From MPNP01 sp026709725 (GTDB lineage Bacteria; Pseudomonadota; Alphaproteobacteria; Rhodobacterales; Rhodobacteraceae): DNA of 64,000 bases. The notes under the pieces are model-generated. The model did not search any database, was not told where the DNA came from, and worked only from the letters and a program-made list of their open reading frames with translations. Below are positions 1 to 8,945 of this stretch, piece by piece. Position 1 is the first letter of the stretch. Each line of letters opens with the position of its first letter. The translations under genes and the position numbers were made by a program. The stretch covers positions 2,232,001 to 2,296,000 of the forward strand of contig OZ241384.1 in the NCBI GenBank assembly GCA_965200805.1. The letters run 5' to 3'.

Positions 1-1311
1 ATCCTGCAATTCACCAGTGTAGACCTGCCCCTCACCAACAATCAGCGTCCCGGCGCCGCTTCTCGGTCGGCCATCCTGCCATGTTCCGGCAAACGTCTCA
101 CCTGTTTTATAGGTCAGCCGCCCCTGACCATGCTGCACGCCATTTTGCACATCGCCGATGTATTCCGAGCCATCGGGATAGGTTATTGTTGCCCGACCGG
201 TCTGCATGCCGGCCAGCCAGTCCCCATCATAGCGTTTGCCATCAATCTGTGTCAGAACGCCCTGTCCCCCGCGAACGCCTTCGACAAAATCCCCGGTGTA
301 AATGGATCCATCGGCGTGGGTGTAGGTGCCGTTGCCATGATACACACCATTCGCAAATGATCCTTCATAGACATCGCCATTGGCCAGCGTGAACCGACCT
401 GTTCCATGCATGGAACCTGCCTGCCAGGTGCCGGTGTAGCTGTCGCCCGTTTCCAACTGCACCGTCCCTCTGCCCGCCGGTCGCCCGCCGGCCAATTCGC
501 CGTCATACCTCCAGCAGTCTCCTGATCGCGTTGATGAGGCAAGGGGAGTCATCACCTGTTTCAGAACTGCGCCGTCATTCTCATGTATGACCGGGAGATC
601 TGAGGTTGCGGCTGGATTCCAGCAGACACAATTGTGGACAGACCCTGCACCGTTGAACTGACCGTCACTCCAGATACCCGTCATGACCTGCCCGATGGCA
701 AGGGGTGGAGACGCGGACGCCTGTTGATCGCCAGTCACTGGCGGGATCCCATGCATGCAACGATCAGCAACAGACTCAGATGGGATGGTTTCCGAATATC
801 GAAGCATGGTCGCCCGGCCCTGTCGGACGCCTTCAGCGAATTCACCGAGATAGATGTTGCCATTCTGCATGGTCCAGACACCGAATCCGTGCTTCTTCCC
901 CGCCTGCCATCCACCGCTGTAGCGGGACCCGTTCGGATAGGCAGCCGTGCCAATTCCTTCCGGTAGCCCGGAACGGTAGTCACCGCGGTAGGTTGTGCCA
1001 TCGGGATAGACTGCCTCTCCGACTCCTGTCCGTTCCCCATCAACCCAGTCACCGACATAGACATAGCCATCCGGCATCCGGTAGGTCCCCTTGCCGTGTC
1101 GCTTGCCATCCCTGATTTCACCTTCGTAGATTCCTCGAACCGGGAGTGATTGCTCAATGACCTGCGCTGTCACCGGCATGGGTTCGACAAGGGCAAGGAG
1201 AGCGAGACCGCACGCAATGCCTGAACGGGCGCGGCACAAGCGGTGCACCCGGTTTCGCAAGTGTTTCAGGCAGGGAGTGTCAAAGAAAGTGTTTATGACA
1301 GTACCCTCCAT
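1..1311 (-). CDS. MORN-repeat protein, secreted or envelope-anchored (C-terminus beyond the window)
   Basis: An open frame runs from an ATG at 1311 to the window edge without a stop. The start is followed by a basic stretch and a hydrophobic run (GLALLALVEPMPVTAQ) that looks like a signal peptide. The rest is built of roughly 23-residue MORN repeats of the form YxGxWxxGxxxGxG, for example YVGDWVDGERTG, YEGSFANGVYHGNG and YDGDWLAGMQTG. Two MORN blocks are separated by a non-repeat segment of about 90 residues near 545-810. MORN repeats in bacteria are usually membrane- or lipid-associated scaffolds; no enzymatic domain is visible in the part present. There is no strong ribosome binding site before the ATG, so the exact start is less certain than the frame. 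Confidence 0.85.
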   Translation of the reverse strand, partial: MEGTVINTFFDTPCLKHLRNRVHRLCRARSGIACGLALLALVEPMPVTAQVIEQSLPVRGIYEGEIRDGKRHGKGTYRMPDGYVYVGDWVDGERTGVGEAVYPDGTTYRGDYRSGLPEGIGTAAYPNGSRYSGGWQAGKKHGFGVWTMQNGNIYLGEFAEGVRQGRATMLRYSETIPSESVADRCMHGIPPVTGDQQASASPPLAIGQVMTGIWSDGQFNGAGSVHNCVCWNPAATSDLPVIHENDGAVLKQVMTPLASSTRSGDCWRYDGELAGGRPAGRGTVQLETGDSYTGTWQAGSMHGTGRFTLANGDVYEGSFANGVYHGNGTYTHADGSIYTGDFVEGVRGGQGVLTQIDGKRYDGDWLAGMQTGRATITYPDGSEYIGDVQNGVQHGQGRLTYKTGETFAGTWQDGRPRSGAGTLIVGEGQVYTGELQD

Positions 1312-1974
1312 TTGAGAATCAGAAAATCCGCGACACGAGCAGGCCATTCCTGCACCAGCCACTAAAAAAAAGCCGGGCAGGATTCAATGACATGATGCTC
1401 CATGCCCCCAAGCAGGCAAACAGGGGCATCAATCGGTGCACTGAACTCCCGCGGCGTCTGTCTCGACTGTGCCATGGATCTCAATGATCCGATTTCCGCC
1501 GATTGCATCTGACGACATCGTCACCGGGCTCGGGCCCGCATCTTCACGCCCTCAATGCCAGGATGACATTCGCCACTGCACCGGAGGCAGTCGGGACGGC
1601 GACCGCCCATCGGTTGAAACTTCCCACTCGCATCCCCGGAAGGCTGAGGTGCGGCCCGTTGGTCCTGATCTGCTGTTCGGGGAATGGTCTTCCTGAACGC
1701 ATACCGCGCACTTTTGACGTGATGGCCAGTGGTGCGAATGGTGTTCGGTCCGGAGGCCGCCAATCCCCTTTCCATTGCACCGGATGACCGTCCTGTGGTT
1801 CACAGCAATCTCTTGATGACCGCATCACTGGATGCATTATGGCCGTGTTCTGATGTTTCCAAAGATATGGTTCCGCTGTATAGGCGGCAAGGGGCCAGCA
1901 TAACATCATGTCTGACGCGCGTTATGTCAGGAGAATGGATGGAGCGGGCAGTCGGGGCGAGAGCGAGGCGGCAC
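1312..1974. other. Intergenic stretch, no supported gene
   Basis: About 660 bases lie between the MORN gene and the next supported start. Open frames on both strands overlap one another and none shows a recognisable domain or a convincing ribosome binding site. An A8 run lies near 1364-1371. A weak inverted repeat (ATGCCCC/GGGGCAT) lies near 1402-1429. Confidence 0.4.
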
Positions 1975-2454
1975 ATGACGATCAGCGTCAAGTTTGAAAA
2001 TGACAATTTCCGGTTCAGCTATACCGGCCCCCCGGAACTCCTCGAAACCAAGATCAGGGGATTTGCCGACTACATGGTGCAGCTCGCGAACGATCAGCAG
2101 CGGTCAGGCCCATCACCCAAATCTGCACGCGAGCCCCCCCGGAAAGCCGCAAGTATGCCGAATCTGGCGCAGTATTTCGCGGCACTGAAGCCGCAGACGC
2201 AACTCATGCGTTTCCTCGCGACCGCTGTCTGGCTCCAACAGCAGGGCACGGAGCCCCTGACAACCCGCAGAGTGACCGAGACACTCCGATTGCACAAGCA
2301 GCCCAAACTCGGCAACGCTTCCGATTGTCTCCACAAGAACATACTTTCGGGAAGTTGTGAGCGTGATGGGACACATCCGCAGGCATTCTTTGTAACGAGC
2401 GCGGGTCTGGAGTCTGCCCGGGCCGATCTCCTGGTCGACTCCGGTCACAGGTAG
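1975..2454 (+). CDS. Hypothetical protein with a winged-helix-like C-terminus
   Basis: The open frame extends upstream to 1729, but the ATG at 1975 has a GAGG motif six bases upstream and the region before it is low-quality sequence, so this start is preferred (159 aa). The N-terminus (MTISVKFENDNFRFSYTGPP) looks like a short beta-rich domain. The C-terminal half (from about residue 75) has the pattern of a helical DNA-binding or winged-helix domain, with conserved-looking GNASDCLHKNI. I do not recognise a named family. It lies 56 bases before nadE on the same strand and could be cotranscribed with it. Confidence 0.6.
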   Translation: MTISVKFENDNFRFSYTGPPELLETKIRGFADYMVQLANDQQRSGPSPKSAREPPRKAASMPNLAQYFAALKPQTQLMRFLATAVWLQQQGTEPLTTRRVTETLRLHKQPKLGNASDCLHKNILSGSCERDGTHPQAFFVTSAGLESARADLLVDSGHR

Positions 2455-2510
2455 AGGCATGTGTCCGAAACACGGAGCGGTATGCATGTCATGATCCACG
2501 ACCTTCTGTC

Positions 2511-4163
2511 ATGAGTTATGGATTCCGTCTGGCACTTGCCCAACTCAACCCTGTTACCGGAGCAACCGCCCGTAACGCAGATCGGGCACTTGATGTCATC
2601 AGGACCGTTTCTGCTGAGGCAGATCTTGTTGCATTTCCCGAACTTTTTGTTTCCGGGTATCCTGTCCAGGATCTTGTCCACAAGCGGGCGTTTGTTGAAG
2701 ATTGCCAAAAGCAGGTCAATCGGCTGGCATCTGTGATGCCTGCAGGAATCTGGGCTGCAGTCGGGGCACCCTGCCTGCGGCATGGACAGGTGTTTAATGC
2801 GTGTTATTTTCTGACCGATGGCGCGATCCAGACCACGGCCCTTAAGCATCACCTGCCCAACTCCGGTGTCTTTGACGAGATTCGCCAATTTGCCCAGGGC
2901 CCGCTCACGCCGCCTGTACATATGGGTGACATCGCACTCGGGCCGCTGATCTGTGAGGATGCATGGCACGAGGATGTGGCGGAAATGCATGCCGAATGCG
3001 GTGCCGATCTCCTGCTCGCCCCGAATGGATCACCGTATTCCCGCGATCGACTTGATGCACGAATGGCCGTGATGGTGCAAAGGGTTATCGAGACCGGTTT
3101 GCCACTTGTCTATCTGAATATGGTTGGTGGACAGGATGATCAGGTCTTTGACGGATGCTCATTCGTTCTCAACCCCGGCGGCCATCTCGCTGCCATGCTG
3201 CCGGCTTTTACCGAATCGGTTGAGATAATCAGTTTTGATCACACCGCAGAGGGGTGGAAGGCTGCCCGGGGTGTCATGACCCCAACTTCTGATCCATGTG
3301 AACTTGACTACCAGGCCATTGTGGCAGCCACCCGGGATTACATTGACAAAAACAATTTCCAGCGCGCAGTCCTCGGACTCTCGGGGGGTGTCGACAGTGC
3401 TTTCGTTGCGACGGTTGCAGCCGATGCCCTCGGTCCCGGCAACGTACGGTGCGTGCTCCTGCCGTCGTGCTATACATCGACCGAATCAACCACAGATGCC
3501 ACCCTGTTTGCCAGCGCGCTTGGCTGTCGTCTGGCATCAATCCCCATCGATGACCTCTTCAATGTTGCCTGCTCGGCACTTGCCGAGCAATTCAGGGGCA
3601 GGCCATCCGATATCACTGAGGAGAATCTGCAGTCACGTCTTCGGGGTCTGCTGCTGATGGCAATCTCAAACAAGTTCGGTGAGATTCTCCTCACAACCGG
3701 CAACAAATCGGAAGCCGCCGTTGGCTATGCAACGATTTATGGTGATATGGCCGGTGGGTATAATCCGGTCAAGGATCTCTACAAGACCCGCCTCTATGAT
3801 CTCTGTCGCTGGCGGAACCGGACATACAGGGACTGGATGAAAGGTCCCAGTGGAGCACCAATTCCCGACTCGATCCTGACCAAGGCACCCACAGCCGAAT
3901 TGCGACCGGGTCAACGGGACACAGACAGTCTGCCACCCTATGAAATCCTTGACCAGATCCTGATCATGCTGATTGATGAAGACCGCTCCGTCGATGATGT
4001 TGCGAAGGAGGGGTTTGACCGTGAGATGATCCAGACCATTCAGCACTTGATCTATCGGTCGGAATACAAACGTCACCAGTCCGCTCCCGGTGTCCGTCTC
4101 TCTGATCGTGCATTCTGGCTTGACCGACGCTACCCGATTGTCAATCAGTGGCGTGACAGTTGA
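2511..4163 (+). CDS. nadE: Glutamine-dependent NAD+ synthetase
   Basis: This 550-residue cytoplasmic enzyme carries out the last step of NAD synthesis, amidating nicotinate adenine dinucleotide with ATP and glutamine-derived ammonia. The N-terminal half is a nitrilase-type glutaminase domain with its Glu-Lys-Cys triad visible at AFPELFVSGYP, TALKHHLP and LICEDAWHE. The C-terminal half is the synthetase domain with the ATP P-loop LGLSGGVDSAF at about residue 290 and TTGNKSEAAVGYAT further on. The length is normal for the two-domain glutamine-dependent form. Its end overlaps the longest possible gltX frame by four bases, suggesting cotranscription. Confidence 0.95.
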   Translation: MSYGFRLALAQLNPVTGATARNADRALDVIRTVSAEADLVAFPELFVSGYPVQDLVHKRAFVEDCQKQVNRLASVMPAGIWAAVGAPCLRHGQVFNACYFLTDGAIQTTALKHHLPNSGVFDEIRQFAQGPLTPPVHMGDIALGPLICEDAWHEDVAEMHAECGADLLLAPNGSPYSRDRLDARMAVMVQRVIETGLPLVYLNMVGGQDDQVFDGCSFVLNPGGHLAAMLPAFTESVEIISFDHTAEGWKAARGVMTPTSDPCELDYQAIVAATRDYIDKNNFQRAVLGLSGGVDSAFVATVAADALGPGNVRCVLLPSCYTSTESTTDATLFASALGCRLASIPIDDLFNVACSALAEQFRGRPSDITEENLQSRLRGLLLMAISNKFGEILLTTGNKSEAAVGYATIYGDMAGGYNPVKDLYKTRLYDLCRWRNRTYRDWMKGPSGAPIPDSILTKAPTAELRPGQRDTDSLPPYEILDQILIMLIDEDRSVDDVAKEGFDREMIQTIQHLIYRSEYKRHQSAPGVRLSDRAFWLDRRYPIVNQWRDS

Positions 4164-4201
4164 ATGATGTGATGATTCTCCACCCTGATCCAGGCCCCAC
4201 G

Positions 4202-5548
4202 ATGATCCGAACCCGCTTTGCACCATCGCCGACCGGTTTGCTGCATGTCGGAAACATTCGAACGGCTCTGTTCAACTATCTGGTCGCCCGGCAGGCAGGC
4301 GGGACATTTATCCTGCGTTTTGATGACACCGATCGTGCACGCTCCCGCCAGGAATTCATCGATGCCATTCGGCATGATCTTGAATGGCTCGGTCTTGTCT
4401 GGGACGAGGAGGTTCGCCAGTCCGACAGGCTTGACCGTTATGCTGACCGCGCGGTCACCCTGCGCGCCAATGGTCTGCTTTATGAATGTTTCGAGTCCAG
4501 TGACGAACTTGACCTTAAACGCAAACTCCAGCGGCAACAGGGCAAGCCACCGATCTACGACAGGGCTGCTCTGCGTCTGACAGATTCCGAACGAACAACG
4601 CTTCGGCAAAACACCGCTGGCTACTGGCGTTTCCATCTTGACGGTTCAGAGATCACCTGGACCGATGGCATCCAGGGCCCCGTGACCATTGGGACGGCGA
4701 ACGTGTCCGACCCCGTCCTTGTCCGGGCTGACGGCCAGTATCTCTACACATTTGCATCAGTCGTTGATGATATTGATATGCAGATCACCGACATTGTGCG
4801 CGGTGCAGACCACCTGACCAATTCTGCCGTACAGATCCCGCTTATTCAGGCCCTTGGATCACAACCTCCCCGCTTCACGCACCATTCTCTTCTCGTTGGT
4901 CCTGGTGGAGCCCCGCTTGCCAAACGTGACAATTCACTGTCGATTGCCACCCTTCGCGAACAGGGCATTGAGCCGCTGGTGATCCTTTCCCGCCTCGCAT
5001 CACTCGGAACTGCGGATGGTGTCAGGATCGTGCACACGCTTGATGCTCTGGTGGACAGTTTCAACGTCACGGCGTTCAACGCCAACAGCACCACCTATTC
5101 GGCCGGTGATCTGCCGGGTCTCAACAGTGACTACCTTCGCAATCTCGACTACGCAGCGATCGCATCACACATCCATGCGCTTGGGGTTCCCGACAGAATC
5201 GCCCCGCAATTCTGGTCAACGTTGCGGTCCAATATCAGCAATCGCAGTGATCTTGACAGCTGGTGGGCAATCCTCCGCGATGGAGTTGCGCCCGACATAC
5301 CGCGCGAAGACCAGGAATTTGTCACACATGCCCTGACCCTCCTGCCACCACCACCCTATTCCGAATCAACCTGGCAGACATGGACAGCCGCCGCTGGGAA
5401 GTCCGGAGGTCGATCTAAATCAGCTCTTTATCGCCCCTTGCGTCTGGCCCTGACTGGTCGTGAGACCGGACCCTCCATGCGCGACCTCATGCCACTCATG
5501 CAAGCCATCGCCTGGAAGACAAACGACAAAAAGGCAAACAATCGCTGA
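4202..5548 (+). CDS. gltX: Glutamyl-tRNA synthetase
   Basis: This class I aminoacyl-tRNA synthetase charges tRNA-Glu (and in many alphaproteobacteria also tRNA-Gln, for later amidation). The HIGH-type motif is in RFAPSPTGLLHVGN at the N-terminus and the KMSKS-type motif is PLAKRDNSLS at about residue 240. The frame is open from 4160, overlapping the nadE stop, but family members begin close to the RTRFAPSPTG motif, so ATG 4202 is chosen (448 aa). The length fits the family. Alphaproteobacteria often carry two gltX copies; which one this is cannot be told here. Confidence 0.93.
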   Translation: MIRTRFAPSPTGLLHVGNIRTALFNYLVARQAGGTFILRFDDTDRARSRQEFIDAIRHDLEWLGLVWDEEVRQSDRLDRYADRAVTLRANGLLYECFESSDELDLKRKLQRQQGKPPIYDRAALRLTDSERTTLRQNTAGYWRFHLDGSEITWTDGIQGPVTIGTANVSDPVLVRADGQYLYTFASVVDDIDMQITDIVRGADHLTNSAVQIPLIQALGSQPPRFTHHSLLVGPGGAPLAKRDNSLSIATLREQGIEPLVILSRLASLGTADGVRIVHTLDALVDSFNVTAFNANSTTYSAGDLPGLNSDYLRNLDYAAIASHIHALGVPDRIAPQFWSTLRSNISNRSDLDSWWAILRDGVAPDIPREDQEFVTHALTLLPPPPYSESTWQTWTAAAGKSGGRSKSALYRPLRLALTGRETGPSMRDLMPLMQAIAWKTNDKKANNR

Positions 5549-5704
5549 TCACGGGACATTCTCTGCTCCATTCGGACCAATTGCAGGTCGCACGACACCC
5601 CTGCAATCACTGGCAATGCCCGTCCGCTTCAGTTACTGGGTATGGCAGCCACAGAGCAGCGATGGGCAATGAAGGTGGCTCAAGCCTGTTCCAGGCAATC
5701 ATCC

Positions 5705-5780
<76 letters not shown>

Positions 5781-6481
5781 CCGCCCTGATCCATGACGAG
5801 GCAATCCAATACAGCAGATCGCGAGGATCCGACGACATGACATCCTCTGCTGGATTTTCATGGACTGCGCGGAACATCCTGATAATCCCGAATCCGCACC
5901 AAATCCACGATCTCATCGTCTGAAACTGCCTCCAGAACCGGTTCCCAAATCTTTCCGCACCCGATTCGCCGGAGCGTCACGACCTCGCGGTAAGCAGAGG
6001 GAGATGCCAGGTCCGGGGCGTCGCACCCCAGGTGGCATGGAGGTTGATTTATCAGAAAGTCACCATTGCTTATCTTCAAATCTGCAACCTGTCGAGGGCA
6101 AATGGCAAATTTGGGACACGGGATTTGGGCAGAAGTTCCATAAGACCTTTGTGCTGGAAGGGCGATGGTGACGCACTGTCATCCCGGTGGATGGTGACTC
6201 GGTTGCCGGGGGAACGCAATGCCGCGGGCATGGGGTTGGCATGATTCCAGTTGTTTCAAAGGCGTTGGTCGTGACAGTTCATGTTTCCCGAAATGCGGCA
6301 CCTCGCATTGCATATGATAATACAGGGGAAGCGAATTTCAGCATGTCCCGTGCACCCAAAATCCGCGTGTATTTGCAATGCTTGGGCGTGCTGTATTATC
6401 GTGCCGGTTTGTGCAAAGATCGGTCTAAATCCATCCAAGACAAATACCCTTTCGGACACAGGACAGTAGAAGGGCAGCGCT
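5781..6481. other. Intergenic stretch after tRNA-Ala
   Basis: About 700 bases without a supported gene. A 73-codon frame on the minus strand (5858-6079) has coding-like composition in its second half but no recognisable family, no clear ribosome binding site and no neighbour that would explain it. It may be a gene remnant. Regions downstream of tRNA genes are common integration sites, but I see no repeat of the tRNA 3' end here. Confidence 0.35.
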
Positions 6482-7363
6482 ATGGATACGAATGCAGAAC
6501 AGAATCCTCTAGAAATCGAGGTGTCCGACTATGGGCCGATCATCAATGCCAAGATTGATATGCGACCGCTGACGGTGTTCATTGGACCTAGCAACACCGG
6601 CAAGTCATATCTCGCCATTCTGATCTATGCCCTGCAAAGGGTTTTTTATAGTGAAACATCTCCCTTGGGACGACGATTTTACCGGCCGTACCCCCACCGG
6701 ATGATGGATGCGCACGCGCTCTCCGATTCCGATGTCAAGCGTTTGTTCGAGTTCGCCCGTTCCCTTGATGATGCTCCACAAAATATTGTCCTGCCTCCTG
6801 CCATTGTCAAGATTCTTCGATCCAAGATGAAGACATTGGGTGAGCGACTGAACCACGAGATTCTAAGGTGCTTCGGGTTGAGTGGTACGAACGCGCTCAT
6901 TCGTGAAGGCTCCGGGAGCCCGCTGCGTGTCATGATACGCAATCGTAACTCCGAGCAGGTGCAGGAGTATGCATTTACTTTTGGAGAGCGCACAGAGTTG
7001 AACGCCATGATGCCTGATGATCCAGGCCTCCAAATCAACATTGATCACGAAAAGTCAGCAGGTTACTTTCGTCGCTTGCACGAGGAATTCCTTGCCGGTT
7101 CCAGCGATGGCTCATTTGGCAGTCCCGCCTCTGAGCTTTTGTCTTTTCTTGCCAAGTCCGCTCTTCATTCGTTGTTCGGCTCCTTGAGTGTGCCGGCGTA
7201 CTATCTCCCGGCTGATCGGACGGGTGTTATGCACGCCCACAGCGTTGTGGTCAGTGCCCTGATTGCAAGCGCACCGACCGCAGGTCTCAGACCTTCCGCA
7301 CGCACACCGATTCTTTCCGGAGTCCTGGCAGATTTTCTGGAGGAGCTCATTGAGATCCCATAA
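6482..7363 (+). CDS. AAA-family ATPase, N-terminal half (Walker A), ending at an in-frame TAA
   Basis: This ORF encodes the N-terminal half of an SMC/OLD-like AAA ATPase. Walker A is FIGPSNTGKSYLA at about residue 32, after a typical ABC-type beta strand. It has no Walker B. The reading frame stops at TAA 7361-7363, and the same frame continues downstream into a second ORF carrying Walker B, so 6482-7963 is one ATPase gene with a single stop inside. Either it is a nonsense-mutated pseudogene, or two coupled ORFs make a split ATPase: the second ORF has its own AGAGGA about ten bases before its ATG. An AAGG motif precedes the ATG at 6482. Confidence 0.75.
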   Translation: MDTNAEQNPLEIEVSDYGPIINAKIDMRPLTVFIGPSNTGKSYLAILIYALQRVFYSETSPLGRRFYRPYPHRMMDAHALSDSDVKRLFEFARSLDDAPQNIVLPPAIVKILRSKMKTLGERLNHEILRCFGLSGTNALIREGSGSPLRVMIRNRNSEQVQEYAFTFGERTELNAMMPDDPGLQINIDHEKSAGYFRRLHEEFLAGSSDGSFGSPASELLSFLAKSALHSLFGSLSVPAYYLPADRTGVMHAHSVVVSALIASAPTAGLRPSARTPILSGVLADFLEELIEIP

Positions 7364-7378
7364 AGAGGACGCAGGCGC

Positions 7379-7963
7379 ATGCGTCGCAAAGATCTCGGCG
7401 CACCCATTGAAAGCGACATTCTAAAAGGGCGGGTGCGGGTCGAACGATCAATGCAAATCGACTACCCGCGTTTTGCCTACCAGCCCCATGGTTGGAAACG
7501 TGAGATTGCGCTGGCCAATGCATCCTCAATGATCCCGGAACTTGCGCCTGTTGTCCTGTATCTCCGATATATGGTTGTGCCCGGCAATGTGTTGATTGTC
7601 GAGGAGCCCGAATCGCACTTGCATCCGGCCATGCAGGTCGAGTTGACACGCCAGCTGGCACTGTTGGTTGAGGAGGGATTGCGAATCATCGTAACCACGC
7701 ATAGCGAATGGTTGCTTGAGGAGCTGGGAAATATCGTGCAGCGTTCATCGCTCCCCAATGAAAAGCGGAGTGACTCAATTGCGCTGAAGCGGGACCAGGT
7801 CGGGGTCTGGCTGTTCAAACGCAAAAATCGATCCGCGGGATCGGTTGTTGAGGAAATCCAGATCGATGAGTCCGGGTCATTCCCCTCTGATTACAGTGAA
7901 GTGGCCAACGCCCTTCACAATGACTGGGCAACTATCGCAAGCAGTCTTGAGAACGCACAGTGA
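7379..7963 (+). CDS. AAA-family ATPase, C-terminal half (Walker B and H-loop)
   Basis: This is the C-terminal half of the ATPase whose N-terminus ends at 7363; both are in the same frame. It carries Walker B in VLIVEEPESHLHPAMQVE and the switch histidine in IIVTTHSEWLLEEL, the pattern of OLD/RecF-type AAA_15 or AAA_21 proteins. The proposed ATG 7379 follows AGAGGA with suitable spacing, so independent translation is possible. The 3' end overlaps the next ORF by four bases (GTGA), which indicates translational coupling and a functional partnership with the small protein downstream. Confidence 0.75.
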   Translation: MRRKDLGAPIESDILKGRVRVERSMQIDYPRFAYQPHGWKREIALANASSMIPELAPVVLYLRYMVVPGNVLIVEEPESHLHPAMQVELTRQLALLVEEGLRIIVTTHSEWLLEELGNIVQRSSLPNEKRSDSIALKRDQVGVWLFKRKNRSAGSVVEEIQIDESGSFPSDYSEVANALHNDWATIASSLENAQ

Positions 7964-8427
7964 TCAGGGTGCTGGAAAGGATTCGCAACACTGTCAGTGA
8001 AGACTGTCTTGCAAGCAGGATAAGGAAAGAAGGATGCAGTGTTCGGCTCAACGGCATGCCTGCCAACAAAGTGATTATCGACTGTGATAATCTTGGCCTG
8101 CCGGGAGACCGGGAGAGGTGTGATTATTTGGTCGTTGCCAGCCCGGAAGATGCAGAAGTCGAGGTCGCTGTGCTTGAGCTGAAACGGGGAAAGTTGCACG
8201 CAGGGAAGGTTGTCAAGCAGTTGCAGGCGAGTGCACGAATGGCAGAAGAATATGTCCGGAAAAAGGAAATATCGGCATTCCGGCCGGTTGCTGTGTCTGG
8301 CAGTGCATCAAAGCATGAACGGGCTATGCTGAGAAATGCATCATCCACGATCCGATTCCACAATTCCAGAGAACCGGTTCGGTTGTTATGCTGCAAAGCC
8401 GCATTGCGAGACGCCTTCAGAAAGTGA
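7960..8427 (+). CDS. Small partner of the AAA ATPase, possible PD-(D/E)XK-like nuclease
   Basis: This 155-residue protein begins at a GTG that overlaps the ATPase stop codon. Its central part reads RCDYLVVASP, then VAVLELKRGKLHAGK, i.e. an Asp followed after about 20 residues by E-x-K on a predicted beta strand. That is the layout of the PD-(D/E)XK nuclease core, but the motif is short and the assignment is an inference. The tail is basic. ATPase plus small nuclease-like effector in one coupled operon is a common architecture of anti-phage systems; I do not recognise a named system here. Confidence 0.55.
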   Translation: MIRVLERIRNTVSEDCLASRIRKEGCSVRLNGMPANKVIIDCDNLGLPGDRERCDYLVVASPEDAEVEVAVLELKRGKLHAGKVVKQLQASARMAEEYVRKKEISAFRPVAVSGSASKHERAMLRNASSTIRFHNSREPVRLLCCKAALRDAFRK

Positions 8428-8945
8428 TCGCCACCAGACCGCCCGATTTATTGATCTGCAGTTGCCGGGGAACGAGCAGAGCTGGAGAAGGAAGTGGGGT
8501 TGTGTCAGAGTGCTCCTCGCAAGAGGATCTGGCTTCCAGTCCGGGGGTAACGCAGGTGGTTATTGCAATAGAGATACCCGCATATATCCTCAAGCCCCTG
8601 TGTCGCCGCCGGGAGCGATTCTCCCATGGCTGACTTTTCATGACATATCCCGACCTGCCCCGGCTCTTGGCCCGGCTCGACTCGCACCGCTCGCAGAAGC
8701 CATCCGCAATCAATCTTCCTTGGGTGCTCGCAAACATGGCAATGCCTCGCACAAGCAGAACCTGATGTGACGATTGATGCGGCAATTGCATCCTGATCGG
8801 TATCTTGCCAGCAAATCACAACACACCAGCCGATCATCACTTCAGAGCAAAAGGTGCTCCAGACGGCGCCCGCCGCGGGTGCCCTGGTGGCCCTGCTCAT
8901 GGTCGGGCAGGCCTAGGCGCAGGTCTCGGGTCCGATATCGACACA
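8428..8945. other. Intergenic stretch before GC-rich island 1, containing a family B repeat
   Basis: No supported gene. At 8612-8670 there is a copy of a dispersed repeat (family B) beginning GGGAGCGATTCTCCCATGG. The same core recurs at 27363 (plus) and near 49705 (minus). The rest shows no recognisable coding content. Confidence 0.5.
8612..8670 (+). repeat. Dispersed repeat family B, copy 1
   Basis: About 60 bases are shared with 27363-27420 (plus strand) and with about 49645-49705 (minus strand). The core begins GGGAGCGATTCTCCCATGG and continues through GACATATCCCGAC. The first 15 bases contain an imperfect palindrome (GGGAGCGATTCTCCC). No gene is associated. Confidence 0.7.
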
